Assembly (NCBI GenBank): GCA_036389335.1
Contig: DASVQC010000072.1
Span: forward strand, 1-64,000
DNA from: JAIVGV01 sp036389335
GTDB lineage: Bacteria > Acidobacteriota > Blastocatellia > Pyrinomonadales > Pyrinomonadaceae
Reading direction: 5' to 3'
Length of the DNA stretch: 64,000 bases
Shown: positions 56,599-64,000 of the stretch, piece after piece
Layout of the letters: the number at the start of each line of letters is the position of its first letter
Numbering within the stretch: position 1 is the first letter of the stretch
Translations under genes and position numbers: made by a program
Notes under the pieces: model-generated
Seen by the model: only the letters and a program-made list of their open reading frames with translations
Database searches by the model: none
Told to the model about the DNA's origin: nothing

Positions 56599-58572
56599 TT
56601 AGTGCTCGAGCTTATTCCTCGCCGTCCTCACCAAGTCTTGATGCGCCCTGACGACTTCTCCCGCCTTGCCGTGAAGCTGATTCACCACACGAACATATCT
56701 CTCATTATCCTCATACCGCCACTCGGTCGGAACCGCCAGCATGTCTCCGGCCGCCTCAGGGAACGTGTTGTGATGAACAAGCTCCAGGTATTCCTGGACG
56801 AGAGTGTAGAGGCGTCCGCGCCTTTCCTCTAACTCCTCGTCCAGGAACTCATGCTCCGCGTCATTCCAATCATCCATGAAGTTATAGAGGTCGTCTAATT
56901 TCTTCCTGTGGAAAGCGGCGCTTCCCATGCTGAAGTCGCGGATGAACTTGATGCTGCCGTTGGACGGTAAGGCCTTCCTTAGCTGCGCAAGTAACTCCCG
57001 ATCCGCCTCTTTAATCTTAAGTTTTTCTGCGGTGGATATCACAACCTCATTCTGAGAACCGTGATCTGTGGCTTGCGGGCTGACTGGTGTCCCCTGAAGG
57101 TTGAAGTCTCCCTCGGTGTGCCAGTCTCTGCCTGACAGCTCGACGGGGCACCCGGCCGTACCGAGCCTCTGCGCCAGTTCCTGTCTTGCCGCCGGGCTGT
57201 TAGTCAGCCGGACGGTGTGCCGCCCGGCTATGTCGCTGAACGGGCGGACTGTCCCCAGCTCCACGATAACGGTCCTGTCGGGGTTGCGCCCCATCGCCAT
57301 GCCCGCCTCGAAGAGCACGTTCGGCCGCGCCTGCCCCGTTGGCCGGGATTCGTAAGGGGGATCGTCTTGGGCCCGGAAGGGCGCGCGCAACAATGCTTCG
57401 TCGTCGGGCGTCATCAGCACCACGACCGCCTGAGCTATAGAGAAGGCGGCGTCCAATATCTCACCGATGAAGGGCGAGGCCTTGCCTGTCTCTTTGATCG
57501 CTTGCGACCACTCGAGCGGTCTCAGGCCTACCGAGCGCAGGAATCGGAATAGCGAGTCGCGCGCGGCAAGGTTCCTGCCGTGTACGACGAAAACAGTTCT
57601 GGGGTCTGGGGCATATTTAGTCGCCCCGCCGCTACTCCGGTCGTCCCCGCGGGAAACTTCGGCTTGCCTGGATTCCGAAGGCGGGATGTCAGCCGTGACG
57701 CCTTGTTTGGCCGAAACCGTCGTATACCCCTTCCGCACCGCGTCCGCCAGTTCGTCAATAAAGGCAAGGCAGTTGTCCCCATCGACGCGCATGAACTCGT
57801 CCAGGGGGCGTTCGTTACGCTTAACAACCAGGCCTCCCAAGTGGCTCGTCAGGGCTTCGAATCGAGCAGCGTCGTCGGGGACGTATTCTTTCAGGAAGTC
57901 TGTGAAGCGCATCTTCCAGCGTTCAAAAGCGAGCCGCCCCTTCTCCCGACTCCCAGCCCGGTAGTGGGCGATCACGTCGTCGGTTAGCTCCTGCTTCCAA
58001 GTCGCCAACCGGCGCGCGAACTCCGTTTCAGCTACCTTCGCTCCGGTGTCACTATCGACGACGGTCTCCAGCACCTGCCCGATACTTTCGAATTTCAAGT
58101 ATCCGTCAAAAGCGCGCCCGTCAATCTTGATTACCCCTAGGCCGTCAACCCCGTGGCCGTAGTTAAACCCCGAACTGTGGAAGACGCCGAGGTGCGATAA
58201 TTCCCTGAATATGACCGCCACTTCGCGATCCGGAATCTTTATCTTGTCAGAGACATATTCCGCACTGATTTGCTGAGTGTTAATGTCATCGCGTAATGCG
58301 CGGCCGACAGTTTGAATTACTCGGTCGGCCTTGCCGACTAATTCGTTATCAGGATCGACCAACCCGACGCCGAGCAGGGTGATTTGGTCCTCGTCCCTGA
58401 GTAGGCGCGCGTCGATGTCGGACGGATTAAAGTCTCTAGGCAGTCTGTCCCGAAGCTCCACCCTCAGCCCTCTCGCGCTGACTGGCTCGCCGCTCCGCAG
58501 CTTAGAACATATCGCGGAGAGCCACGCCCTTTCGGGAGCTGTTAATTTAATCTTTGGGGCGGTGCCGGCCAT
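56599..58572 (-). CDS. TIR-like NAD-hydrolase effector (CAP12/Pycsar type)
   Basis: A 657-residue protein. A winged-helix-like N-terminus (about 85-165) and a helical middle precede a TIR-like domain at about 326-460: RTVFVVHGRN, VVVLMTPDDEAL and NVLFEAGMAMG, whose Glu422 fits the catalytic glutamate of the CAP12/Pycsar TIR family (Pfam PF10137). A helical C-terminal 170 residues follow. These TIR domains degrade NAD+ when triggered and kill infected cells. No cyclase gene is nearby, so the trigger would have to be sensed by the extra N-terminal region. It is preceded by a promoter-like region and XRE regulator on the other strand. Confidence 0.8.
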   Translation of the reverse strand: MAGTAPKIKLTAPERAWLSAICSKLRSGEPVSARGLRVELRDRLPRDFNPSDIDARLLRDEDQITLLGVGLVDPDNELVGKADRVIQTVGRALRDDINTQQISAEYVSDKIKIPDREVAVIFRELSHLGVFHSSGFNYGHGVDGLGVIKIDGRAFDGYLKFESIGQVLETVVDSDTGAKVAETEFARRLATWKQELTDDVIAHYRAGSREKGRLAFERWKMRFTDFLKEYVPDDAARFEALTSHLGGLVVKRNERPLDEFMRVDGDNCLAFIDELADAVRKGYTTVSAKQGVTADIPPSESRQAEVSRGDDRSSGGATKYAPDPRTVFVVHGRNLAARDSLFRFLRSVGLRPLEWSQAIKETGKASPFIGEILDAAFSIAQAVVVLMTPDDEALLRAPFRAQDDPPYESRPTGQARPNVLFEAGMAMGRNPDRTVIVELGTVRPFSDIAGRHTVRLTNSPAARQELAQRLGTAGCPVELSGRDWHTEGDFNLQGTPVSPQATDHGSQNEVVISTAEKLKIKEADRELLAQLRKALPSNGSIKFIRDFSMGSAAFHRKKLDDLYNFMDDWNDAEHEFLDEELEERRGRLYTLVQEYLELVHHNTFPEAAGDMLAVPTEWRYEDNERYVRVVNQLHGKAGEVVRAHQDLVRTARNKLEH

Positions 58573-58938
58573 CGCGAGGGACCCTAGCGCAGCAGGAAGA
58601 TCTGTTACTCCTTACCGCTTTCCTTACTCGGTGACATCCGGCGGGGTCTCGGCCTTAGCCTATCGCCCTCTATCCGGTCTGCGGACGTGTAACACTCCGC
58701 CATGGCCGAAGTGTAGTTGGGGAGCGCAATGCGGCTGGACATCAACGCCCGCTGCTTCAGGAAGGCGGGCTTGCGGCGTGTGGCACAGATGACGTCCTGA
58801 GGCGGCACTATCGCACATGTTCGAGGATGACGGAACCTCTAAAGAACAAGTGAATTGACAAAAATTGCTCAGTTTAATAGATTGTTATTCGCAAATAAGC
58901 TAATCGAACGAGGCTGTGGACTTTTTCAAGAGATAAAA
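58573..58938. promoter_or_regulatory. Divergent intergenic region with promoter for the XRE gene
   Basis: No convincing gene. TTGACA (58,855-58,860)-N17-TAGATT (58,878-58,883) is a good promoter 55 bases before the plus-strand XRE start. The rest, over the TIR gene start, shows nothing clear. Confidence 0.5.
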
Positions 58939-59262
58939 ATGAAGTTTGGGAGAATTATCGCCAGCGCCCGCGAACGGGAGGGCATTAATCAGAAACAACT
59001 TGCGGGCCGCATCTTAAAAGAGGACGGCAGGCCTATTTCGCCGCCTTACCTCAACGATATCGAGCACAACCGCCGCACCCCTTCATCCGACCACATGATC
59101 GAGCAGTTCGCAGAAGCCCTGGATATACATCCGGAACTTCTATACTACGCGGCCAGGAAGATACCGGCTTCAGCATACAAGGTTACGGCTGGTGAAGACC
59201 GCGTGATCGCCGCATTCGAAGCCTTCCAGCGGGTGCTGCGGGCCGACAAGAAAGTAACTTAG
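58939..59262 (+). CDS. XRE-family regulator
   Basis: From the ATG at 58,939 the protein has 107 residues; the longer frame from 58,855 begins inside the promoter. An XRE helix-turn-helix spans about residues 5-65 (REREGINQKQLAGRILKE, YLNDIEHNRRTPS). It is divergent from the TIR gene and probably controls it. Confidence 0.7.
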   Translation: MKFGRIIASAREREGINQKQLAGRILKEDGRPISPPYLNDIEHNRRTPSSDHMIEQFAEALDIHPELLYYAARKIPASAYKVTAGEDRVIAAFEAFQRVLRADKKVT

Positions 59263-59429
59263 ACCTCTGCAGACTTCACCACCTCTCCCGCGGTTTTACC
59301 TCTCATCCTCATCCTGTTACAGCATAGGCTCGTGCAGCCTGATAACCGAAAGAGGCCACCTGGACTAAATCCGCATGCCTCCTTTTGACCTGCGTGGCGC
59401 ACCTCAATTCGCAGTACTTGTAATTATTG

Positions 59430-59774
59430 CTAGTCGGCAGAATGGCCTTCATCTTTCGCGCGGACGGCGGGAGGAGAAACTACCCCTCCGTGCTTAGCCT
59501 TGGTCGGGCTGGGTATCTTGTCAGGCAGATCGAGCGAATCACGCACGAGCACGTCGATCCAGACGTTAGCCACGTCGCCGTACCTGGCAAGTACGAAATA
59601 CGGCGGCAGCCTCGCATTACGCTCGTAAGCGCTGAGTGTAGTCTGGGGGATGACGGGAGGAAGATCGAGGAGTTTCAGCATCTCCTCCTGTGTGAGCCCC
59701 ATCGCGGTGCGTATCTGCCGCAGTTTAGCCCCTAATCGCCGGGGGATGTACTTGAGCGGTTTGTTCTTACCCAT
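59430..59774 (-). CDS. Second XRE-family regulator
   Basis: A 114-residue protein with HTH around residues 15-70 (LRQIRTAMGLTQEEMLKLL, TTLSAYERNARLPP) and a basic tail. A good AGGAGGTGAAGCC lies before the ATG. It converges with the first XRE gene, so the two lie in opposite arrangement and may regulate different neighbours. Confidence 0.7.
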   Translation of the reverse strand: MGKNKPLKYIPRRLGAKLRQIRTAMGLTQEEMLKLLDLPPVIPQTTLSAYERNARLPPYFVLARYGDVANVWIDVLVRDSLDLPDKIPSPTKAKHGGVVSPPAVRAKDEGHSAD

Positions 59775-60179
59775 CAGGCTTCACCTCCTGACGGGTAACG
59801 TCCCGCTCTAAAATTTCTGAATCCGCGCGCTTGCAGAATAGACTAAGTGGTACTACACTGCTCCGGCATCCTACGTTCGCCGCGTGTCGTGGTTGATTCT
59901 GCCACGCGACGGTGCTCATCACCCGAGCTGCGGACCTGGTTCATTCATAGAGCGCGTCGAACCGCCGTAGATTACCAAACTTCGTAAGGCGTAGCCACAA
60001 CACGGATCCTTACCCGTGCGGTGAAGCTGAATCCTGCTTATCGGGCGAAGGCGCAAGGACGGCTTAGGGCATAAGCGGTAGCCGACCGGCTCGTCCCGGC
60101 GCAGCTAATTATGGCGAAAAGCTTACTGCAACCTCATGGCCCCAAACGGTGTGACAGTGCCGCAAAGGAACCTTCAAGT
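59775..60179. other. Intergenic stretch, no gene seen
   Basis: About 400 bases between divergent XRE and lipoprotein genes. No tRNA, repeat or clear promoter recognised. An upstream ATG at 60,111 continues into the lipoprotein frame but lacks support. Confidence 0.4.
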
Positions 60180-60926
60180 ATGAAGAACTTATGGGATCAA
60201 AGACATCTGCACATAATCCCAATCATCTTCTGCGTCTTTCTGAGCGCGACGCCGGGCTGCGGCATCGACACGAAAGACCTTACTCGTGAAAGCGCGCGTA
60301 AGCTGATCGAAGATTCCGAGAGATTTAAAGCACCGCTCGTAGCCTCCTTGAAAGATCAGAACGAGTTCCCGATGCTGCCTAACTCGGCGGATGAGACAGA
60401 ACAGGAGGCGCTCGCGCGGGTCTTGGACATGCACCTGTCGTCGAACATTGCCCTCGCCGTCCTCCGTCACCTCGGCTACGCGGAGGTCAAGGTCACCCTC
60501 GTCAAGCATGCCAAAGTGGAAGGCAGCGGGCCGTTCGCCAACATCCAGCCATGGGTCTTTAACATCGCAGCGACCCTGACGGACAAAGGCAGGCAAGCGG
60601 CCAAGTTTCAGGGGTTGACGGGCGATAAGGCGGTGCCGCTCGCGCGCAGAGAGATAGTTGAGGTCACCGGCATTAGGAAAGAGGGTATACGTGGTGAGGC
60701 GGACTTCACCTGGAAGACAGTGCCCACAGAGGCCGGTGAGGCGTTTGACCCGTCGACCGACACCTTCAAGAGTCTTCCGCCAGAGTTGCGGGAGGCATTA
60801 ACAAAATCGCGGGGGATTGGGCCGTTCGCAAGCAGCGCGACGGGCAACTGGGCAGACATCCATAAAACGTCCGCCGCCTTCCAGAAGTACGACGACGGCT
60901 GGAGACTGACCGGAATCCGTAATTGA
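60180..60926 (+). CDS. Putative lipoprotein of unknown function
   Basis: From the ATG at 60,180 (AAAGGAA ahead) the protein has 248 residues. It begins with a signal segment ending in a lipobox, SATPGC, so the Cys would carry lipid. The rest is soluble, alpha/beta, with no family recognised. An ATG at 60,111 would place 23 unlikely residues before it. Confidence 0.6.
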   Translation: MKNLWDQRHLHIIPIIFCVFLSATPGCGIDTKDLTRESARKLIEDSERFKAPLVASLKDQNEFPMLPNSADETEQEALARVLDMHLSSNIALAVLRHLGYAEVKVTLVKHAKVEGSGPFANIQPWVFNIAATLTDKGRQAAKFQGLTGDKAVPLARREIVEVTGIRKEGIRGEADFTWKTVPTEAGEAFDPSTDTFKSLPPELREALTKSRGIGPFASSATGNWADIHKTSAAFQKYDDGWRLTGIRN

Positions 60927-60971
60927 TGTTGACGCTGGCGGCACATTCCAACTTGAAAGCAGGCCGCGATT

Positions 60972-61214
60972 ATGAGCAACGTTATAGATTACATTACCTG
61001 CCGCAACTGCTCACGCCACATAGTGCCGCGGCTCTGGCACGTCACCAACCTGGGCGTGACGCGGACGCAGCACCTGTGTCCGTTCTGCGGCACGGTACTG
61101 TTCGTGGCGGGCCCGCGGGGCGTCGGTGCTGCCGTTGTCGCGCTGTTCCATCTAGCCCTGCGGCTCGTCGATATGGGCACCGGCGGGGGCGGCAGGCGCC
61201 GCCGGAGGTATTAA
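60972..61214 (+). CDS. Small zinc-ribbon membrane protein
   Basis: An 80-residue protein with CRNC and CPFC, a zinc ribbon, a short hydrophobic helix (about 46-68) and a glycine/arginine tail. It lies 45 bases after the lipoprotein on the same strand. Unknown function. Confidence 0.5.
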   Translation: MSNVIDYITCRNCSRHIVPRLWHVTNLGVTRTQHLCPFCGTVLFVAGPRGVGAAVVALFHLALRLVDMGTGGGGRRRRRY

Positions 61215-61362
61215 CCACCCTCTTCGTGCCCGGAGGGGAAATCGAAACAGCCACCGATCCATAATGCTCTCGCTCTAACCGGTAATTATTGGGCGTTGCG
61301 CCAAGGCTCCGAGTCTTAACGCCGGCACTGTGGTGAATGCCTGTTTGGTCGAACCGTAATCG

Positions 61363-61833
61363 ATGCTCAAGCAATTTAGATTCACCGTCGACTGCGTAAT
61401 CACGATCCGTGACATCACGCGGGAGGACGCCGAGCGCGCATACCGGGATGATCCTAATGTCGGCTGCTACCTGGAGGAGCCGGAAGCGTTGCAGAAGGTG
61501 ATAGAGCAGCAACGGCGGCTCCTGCACGCAATCCTGCGAAGTGACGAGGTGCTCTGCCGGTTGGTTCGGAGATATGTCTACGAGTACATACAAGAGCGCC
61601 TCTATGACGAACTGCCGAAGCCGCCCGAGGTCGACGAGGAGATGTTTCTGGTAATGGGCGAGGCCATCGACGCGCTCGACTTTGTGGACAGGGCACTTTA
61701 TCTGGCTTACGCCGCACCGCGGCCTGAATACGAGGTGGAGGAAGACGGCGACCCTTTTGAGCAGCACACGCGCCTCGTGCGGAACAGCTTCGAGATTAAG
61801 CCGCTCGAGCCGGAGTTAATTGAATTGAGGTAG
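61363..61833 (+). CDS. Uncharacterised 156-residue protein
   Basis: A 156-residue acidic, helical protein (ITREDAERAYRDDPNVG, EVDEEMFLVMGEAIDALDF) with no recognised domain. Its ATG lies 149 bases after the zinc-ribbon gene. No membrane helix. Confidence 0.5.
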   Translation: MLKQFRFTVDCVITIRDITREDAERAYRDDPNVGCYLEEPEALQKVIEQQRRLLHAILRSDEVLCRLVRRYVYEYIQERLYDELPKPPEVDEEMFLVMGEAIDALDFVDRALYLAYAAPRPEYEVEEDGDPFEQHTRLVRNSFEIKPLEPELIELR

Positions 61834-62581
61834 GGCCAAGTAAGTGAATCGGTAAGTAGATGGCTTCCCGCTTGAGTCTCAGCGCAGTTGTTAGCCACGA
61901 TCCGAGAATGAGGGCAAAAAGCCGCATCCGGCTCTCAAATCTGCCGACCGCCTGGATACGATCTATTTTTTTCTAAACTGAATTTACACATTAGCTAATG
62001 TGTAAATTGACGCCTTCAGCCACCAGTCGTAGAATTATCTTGCGACCTAAACTAAGGTCAGCCGACGGGGAATTACATGCCTGCCGAAGTCCTCAGAGCC
62101 ATCTCAAGACCTTCCAGCACGACCGTAAACGCAAAAGCCCAAGTCTTAGTGGCAAACTGCGATCCGGCACTGGCAAATGACTTTAGCCATGCCGGGCGTC
62201 GATTAGCGGTGCCCATGCTAAAGAAATTTTCTTCTTCGATGTTGCCGCGCAGAGCGGTGGCGGACAGGCACTTAACGGAGACAGCTTTCAAAGCAGGGCA
62301 TCAGCATAGGGATATCCGTCGAGTTGATTCAGGACGAAGCATCGGTGCGGAATTAATCCGGGCAAGAGGGCGGACTGACGGCGGGTAATTCGCGGTGGAG
62401 AAGTAGTAAGGGAGTCATCTCCGGAAAAGAATTGACCTGAGGCGGTCCAGTTAGCAGCCAGTCGCCTCAGGTCAGACTAACAACTCGCACAGTGGCGAGA
62501 GGGCCTTCGTGTGCTTGCCGAAGCCGATTCGCAGTGTACACGCCCTCCCCTCTGTTATTCAAGAGAAGAAGGAGCTCACAG
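61834..62581. other. Non-coding region before tnsAB
   Basis: Contains a perfect palindrome (61,981-62,008), the AGAATTATCTTGC repeat near 62,030 and a frame from 62,077 that I did not accept as a gene. A GAAGGAG ribosome site lies at 62,568. Probably holds the tnsAB promoter and operator. Confidence 0.5.
61981..62008. promoter_or_regulatory. 28-bp perfect palindrome upstream of tnsAB
   Basis: AATTTACACATTAG joined to its own reverse complement, with no loop, in an otherwise mixed-GC area. Such a dyad is a likely repressor site for the transposition genes or for the frame after it. It differs from the TnsB box core. Confidence 0.6.
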
Positions 62582-64000
62582 ATGCCGGATAATCGGGAAG
62601 TCAGGCTTCACGGCGGAGGGGCGATACACCCGCCGCCTCCCCCCACCCCCCGTGAAAAAATCTCCGTTATGGACGGGAAGGAATTTAACCTCTGGTGCCG
62701 CCGGCTCGGAATCAAGGGCGAGGCCCGTGAATTCATCGGCGGGATTAGAGAAGGCGAGCCGGTGCGTCTGGTCAGAGGCTACGGGGGCAGCGTCGTCGGC
62801 ATATTCCCGAGCCGAAAAATGGGGCGGACGATACAGTTCGAAAGCCACCGCTGCGAACTGTCCTTCATCCAGCAGATGGAACGGAACCCCGAGGTCTTGG
62901 AATTCTGGGATCAACCCACCAAGTTCACCATCACGTACGAAAACAAGGCCGGGAAAAAAGTAACCGCCCCTTACATCCCGGATTTTCTCGTCATATACAA
63001 AGATCACGTCGAACTCATCGAGTGTAAGACAGAGGAAGACCTGATCAAGCTGGCCGAGGAACAGCCGAACCGCTACCGCCTCGGAGACGACGGCACCTGG
63101 CATAGCCCGCCGGCGGAAGAATACGTAAAAAGATTCGGCGGTAAGCTCAGATACGCCATACACCCTTCCTCCAACATCAATAGGGTCTACGTCCGGAATA
63201 TTGAATTTTTAGACGATTATTTCCGGCAGGATGCTCTGCTTTTAGACGCGGGCGCGCGGCAATTCATTCTGTCTGCCGTGAGAGGGCACCCCGGCATCAG
63301 CCTGGCCGAATTGCTGGACAGGGTCGTGGATGAGAAGACCGTCAGGGTCGAATCCGACGACGTCTACATACTAATGATCCGCGGAGACGTTTACGTCGAC
63401 CTGAAGGTTGCGCCCCTAATCGAGCGTCACCTTGTCAGAGTCTTCGAGTGTGCCGAGCAAGCCGAGATTTATACGCCTGCCGGTTCCCCGCCGCTGGCCC
63501 CGCGCGCGCAGTATGCCGACGTCTCCGAAGGGACACGACTCGTGTGGGACGGAAGAGTCTGGGAAGTGTCCAACGTCGGCGCGGAGAAGGTTTGGCTCGT
63601 CGGGGAGTTGAGTGACGCCGCAATTCCTCGCGACACCTTCGAGAGGTATGTAAACCAGAACATAGTCGAGGTCCTGGGCTCGCCGACCGAAACTAACCCT
63701 TATCAAGAAGGCCTCGAAATCTTAGGCCACGCCGAACCGGGCGTCCTCAAGGAAGCGGAGCGCCGCCTCGAATTGATCAAGCCGTACGTGGAAGGGGCAC
63801 TACAGCTCAAGGCGGCTGACAAAGAGCGCAGCCTGAGGCGGTACGTGGCCGCCTTCAGAGAAGCCCAGGCTTATTACGGCGTGGGGCTGGTGGGCCTCCT
63901 CCCTAATTGGTATGCCGACGGAAAGTGTGTGAAGAGGTTGCCCCCACAGGTCTATGAGATCATGGATGACCGGATCGAGAATGATTTCGAGACCTTAACT
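62582..64000 (+). CDS. TnsA-TnsB fusion transposase, partial at right edge
   Basis: At least 473 residues, open to the window end. Residues about 80-205 are a TnsA endonuclease: Glu92 (CELSF), Asp134 (YIPDF) and Glu147-x-Lys149 (IECK) form the active site that cuts the 5' ends. A helical linker and DNA-binding segments then lead to a TnsB-type region with RSLRRYVAAFREAQAYYG, the pattern before the TnsB integrase core. The DDE catalytic residues are off the window. GAAGGAG at 62,568 supports the ATG. TnsAB fusions occur in several Tn7-like and I-B CRISPR-associated elements. tnsC should follow. Confidence 0.85.
   Translation, partial: MPDNREVRLHGGGAIHPPPPPTPREKISVMDGKEFNLWCRRLGIKGEAREFIGGIREGEPVRLVRGYGGSVVGIFPSRKMGRTIQFESHRCELSFIQQMERNPEVLEFWDQPTKFTITYENKAGKKVTAPYIPDFLVIYKDHVELIECKTEEDLIKLAEEQPNRYRLGDDGTWHSPPAEEYVKRFGGKLRYAIHPSSNINRVYVRNIEFLDDYFRQDALLLDAGARQFILSAVRGHPGISLAELLDRVVDEKTVRVESDDVYILMIRGDVYVDLKVAPLIERHLVRVFECAEQAEIYTPAGSPPLAPRAQYADVSEGTRLVWDGRVWEVSNVGAEKVWLVGELSDAAIPRDTFERYVNQNIVEVLGSPTETNPYQEGLEILGHAEPGVLKEAERRLELIKPYVEGALQLKAADKERSLRRYVAAFREAQAYYGVGLVGLLPNWYADGKCVKRLPPQVYEIMDDRIENDFETLT

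Noticed and set aside
58605..58808. 67-codon minus-strand frame before the TIR gene
   Set aside because: No recognisable pattern, poor start site and mixed composition.
62077..62388. 103-codon frame before tnsAB
   Set aside because: Composition is not protein-like and an opposite frame overlaps; kept only as an uncertain stretch.

Overview
The first 22.4 kb looks like ordinary chromosome of a GC-rich bacterium. A dnaK-dnaJ-hspR cluster, a large Oar-like carboxypeptidase-regulatory/TonB-dependent receptor, a TPR/polysaccharide-export fusion and short palindromic heptad repeats between genes suggest Acidobacteriota, perhaps Blastocatellia. That placement is an inference from gene families; there is no rRNA in the window. 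The rest (about 22,411 to beyond 64,000) has lower and uneven GC and reads as the cargo of a large Tn7-like transposon. Its left end carries at least four directly repeated boxes (core TTGGCAGA) and lies inside the TonB-receptor gene, which is cut off. A TnsA-TnsB fusion transposase starts at 62,582 and runs off the right edge, and a TniQ/TnsD target selector lies at 52,680-54,446.

Core region, left to right: flippase-like membrane protein, GT39 glycosyltransferase, 5'-nucleotidase, L,D-transpeptidase, PAP2 phosphatase (minus strand), TPR/polysaccharide export protein, membrane ankyrin protein, RNA-type metallo-beta-lactamase, response regulator (minus), SLC13/TrkA-C permease, metallophosphoesterase, CDP-alcohol phosphatidyltransferase, then dnaK, dnaJ and hspR, and the truncated receptor. 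Large hairpins separate several units. The dnaK promoter contains a HAIR-like operator fitting the HspR encoded three genes downstream.

Cargo region: a metallophosphoesterase; a minus-strand operon of a chimeric GroEL, a CHAT protease, a second metallophosphoesterase and possibly a 52-aa ORF; a secreted protein; a protein kinase fused to an FtsK translocase; a membrane HNH protein; a complete His-Xaa-Ser (Hxs) peptide-modification locus (hxsA, hxsD, an hxsD-like gene, hxsB, hxsC) with a lectin-like domain on HxsA; a DUF3761 protein; a second membrane HNH protein; and a membrane protein next to an E2-like ubiquitin-conjugation protein and a DUF3892 protein ending in Gly-Gly-Ala. On the plus strand follow a sigma-like/HTH/ImmA-UvrD-nuclease operon, an XRE/N6-methylase/MBL cassette with strong palindromes, TniQ, a 5'-truncated ParB-like remnant, an uncharacterised minus-strand pair, a TIR-like effector, two XRE regulators, a lipoprotein, two small proteins, and TnsAB.

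The cargo combines protease, chaperone, kinase, nuclease, TIR and ubiquitin-like parts typical of conflict and defence systems. No cas genes or CRISPR array were seen, so targeting is probably by the TniQ protein. The most unusual units are the GroEL-CHAT-phosphoesterase operon, the kinase-FtsK fusion, the E2/DUF3892 pair without E1 or peptidase, and the ImmA/IrrE-UvrD-nuclease fusion.
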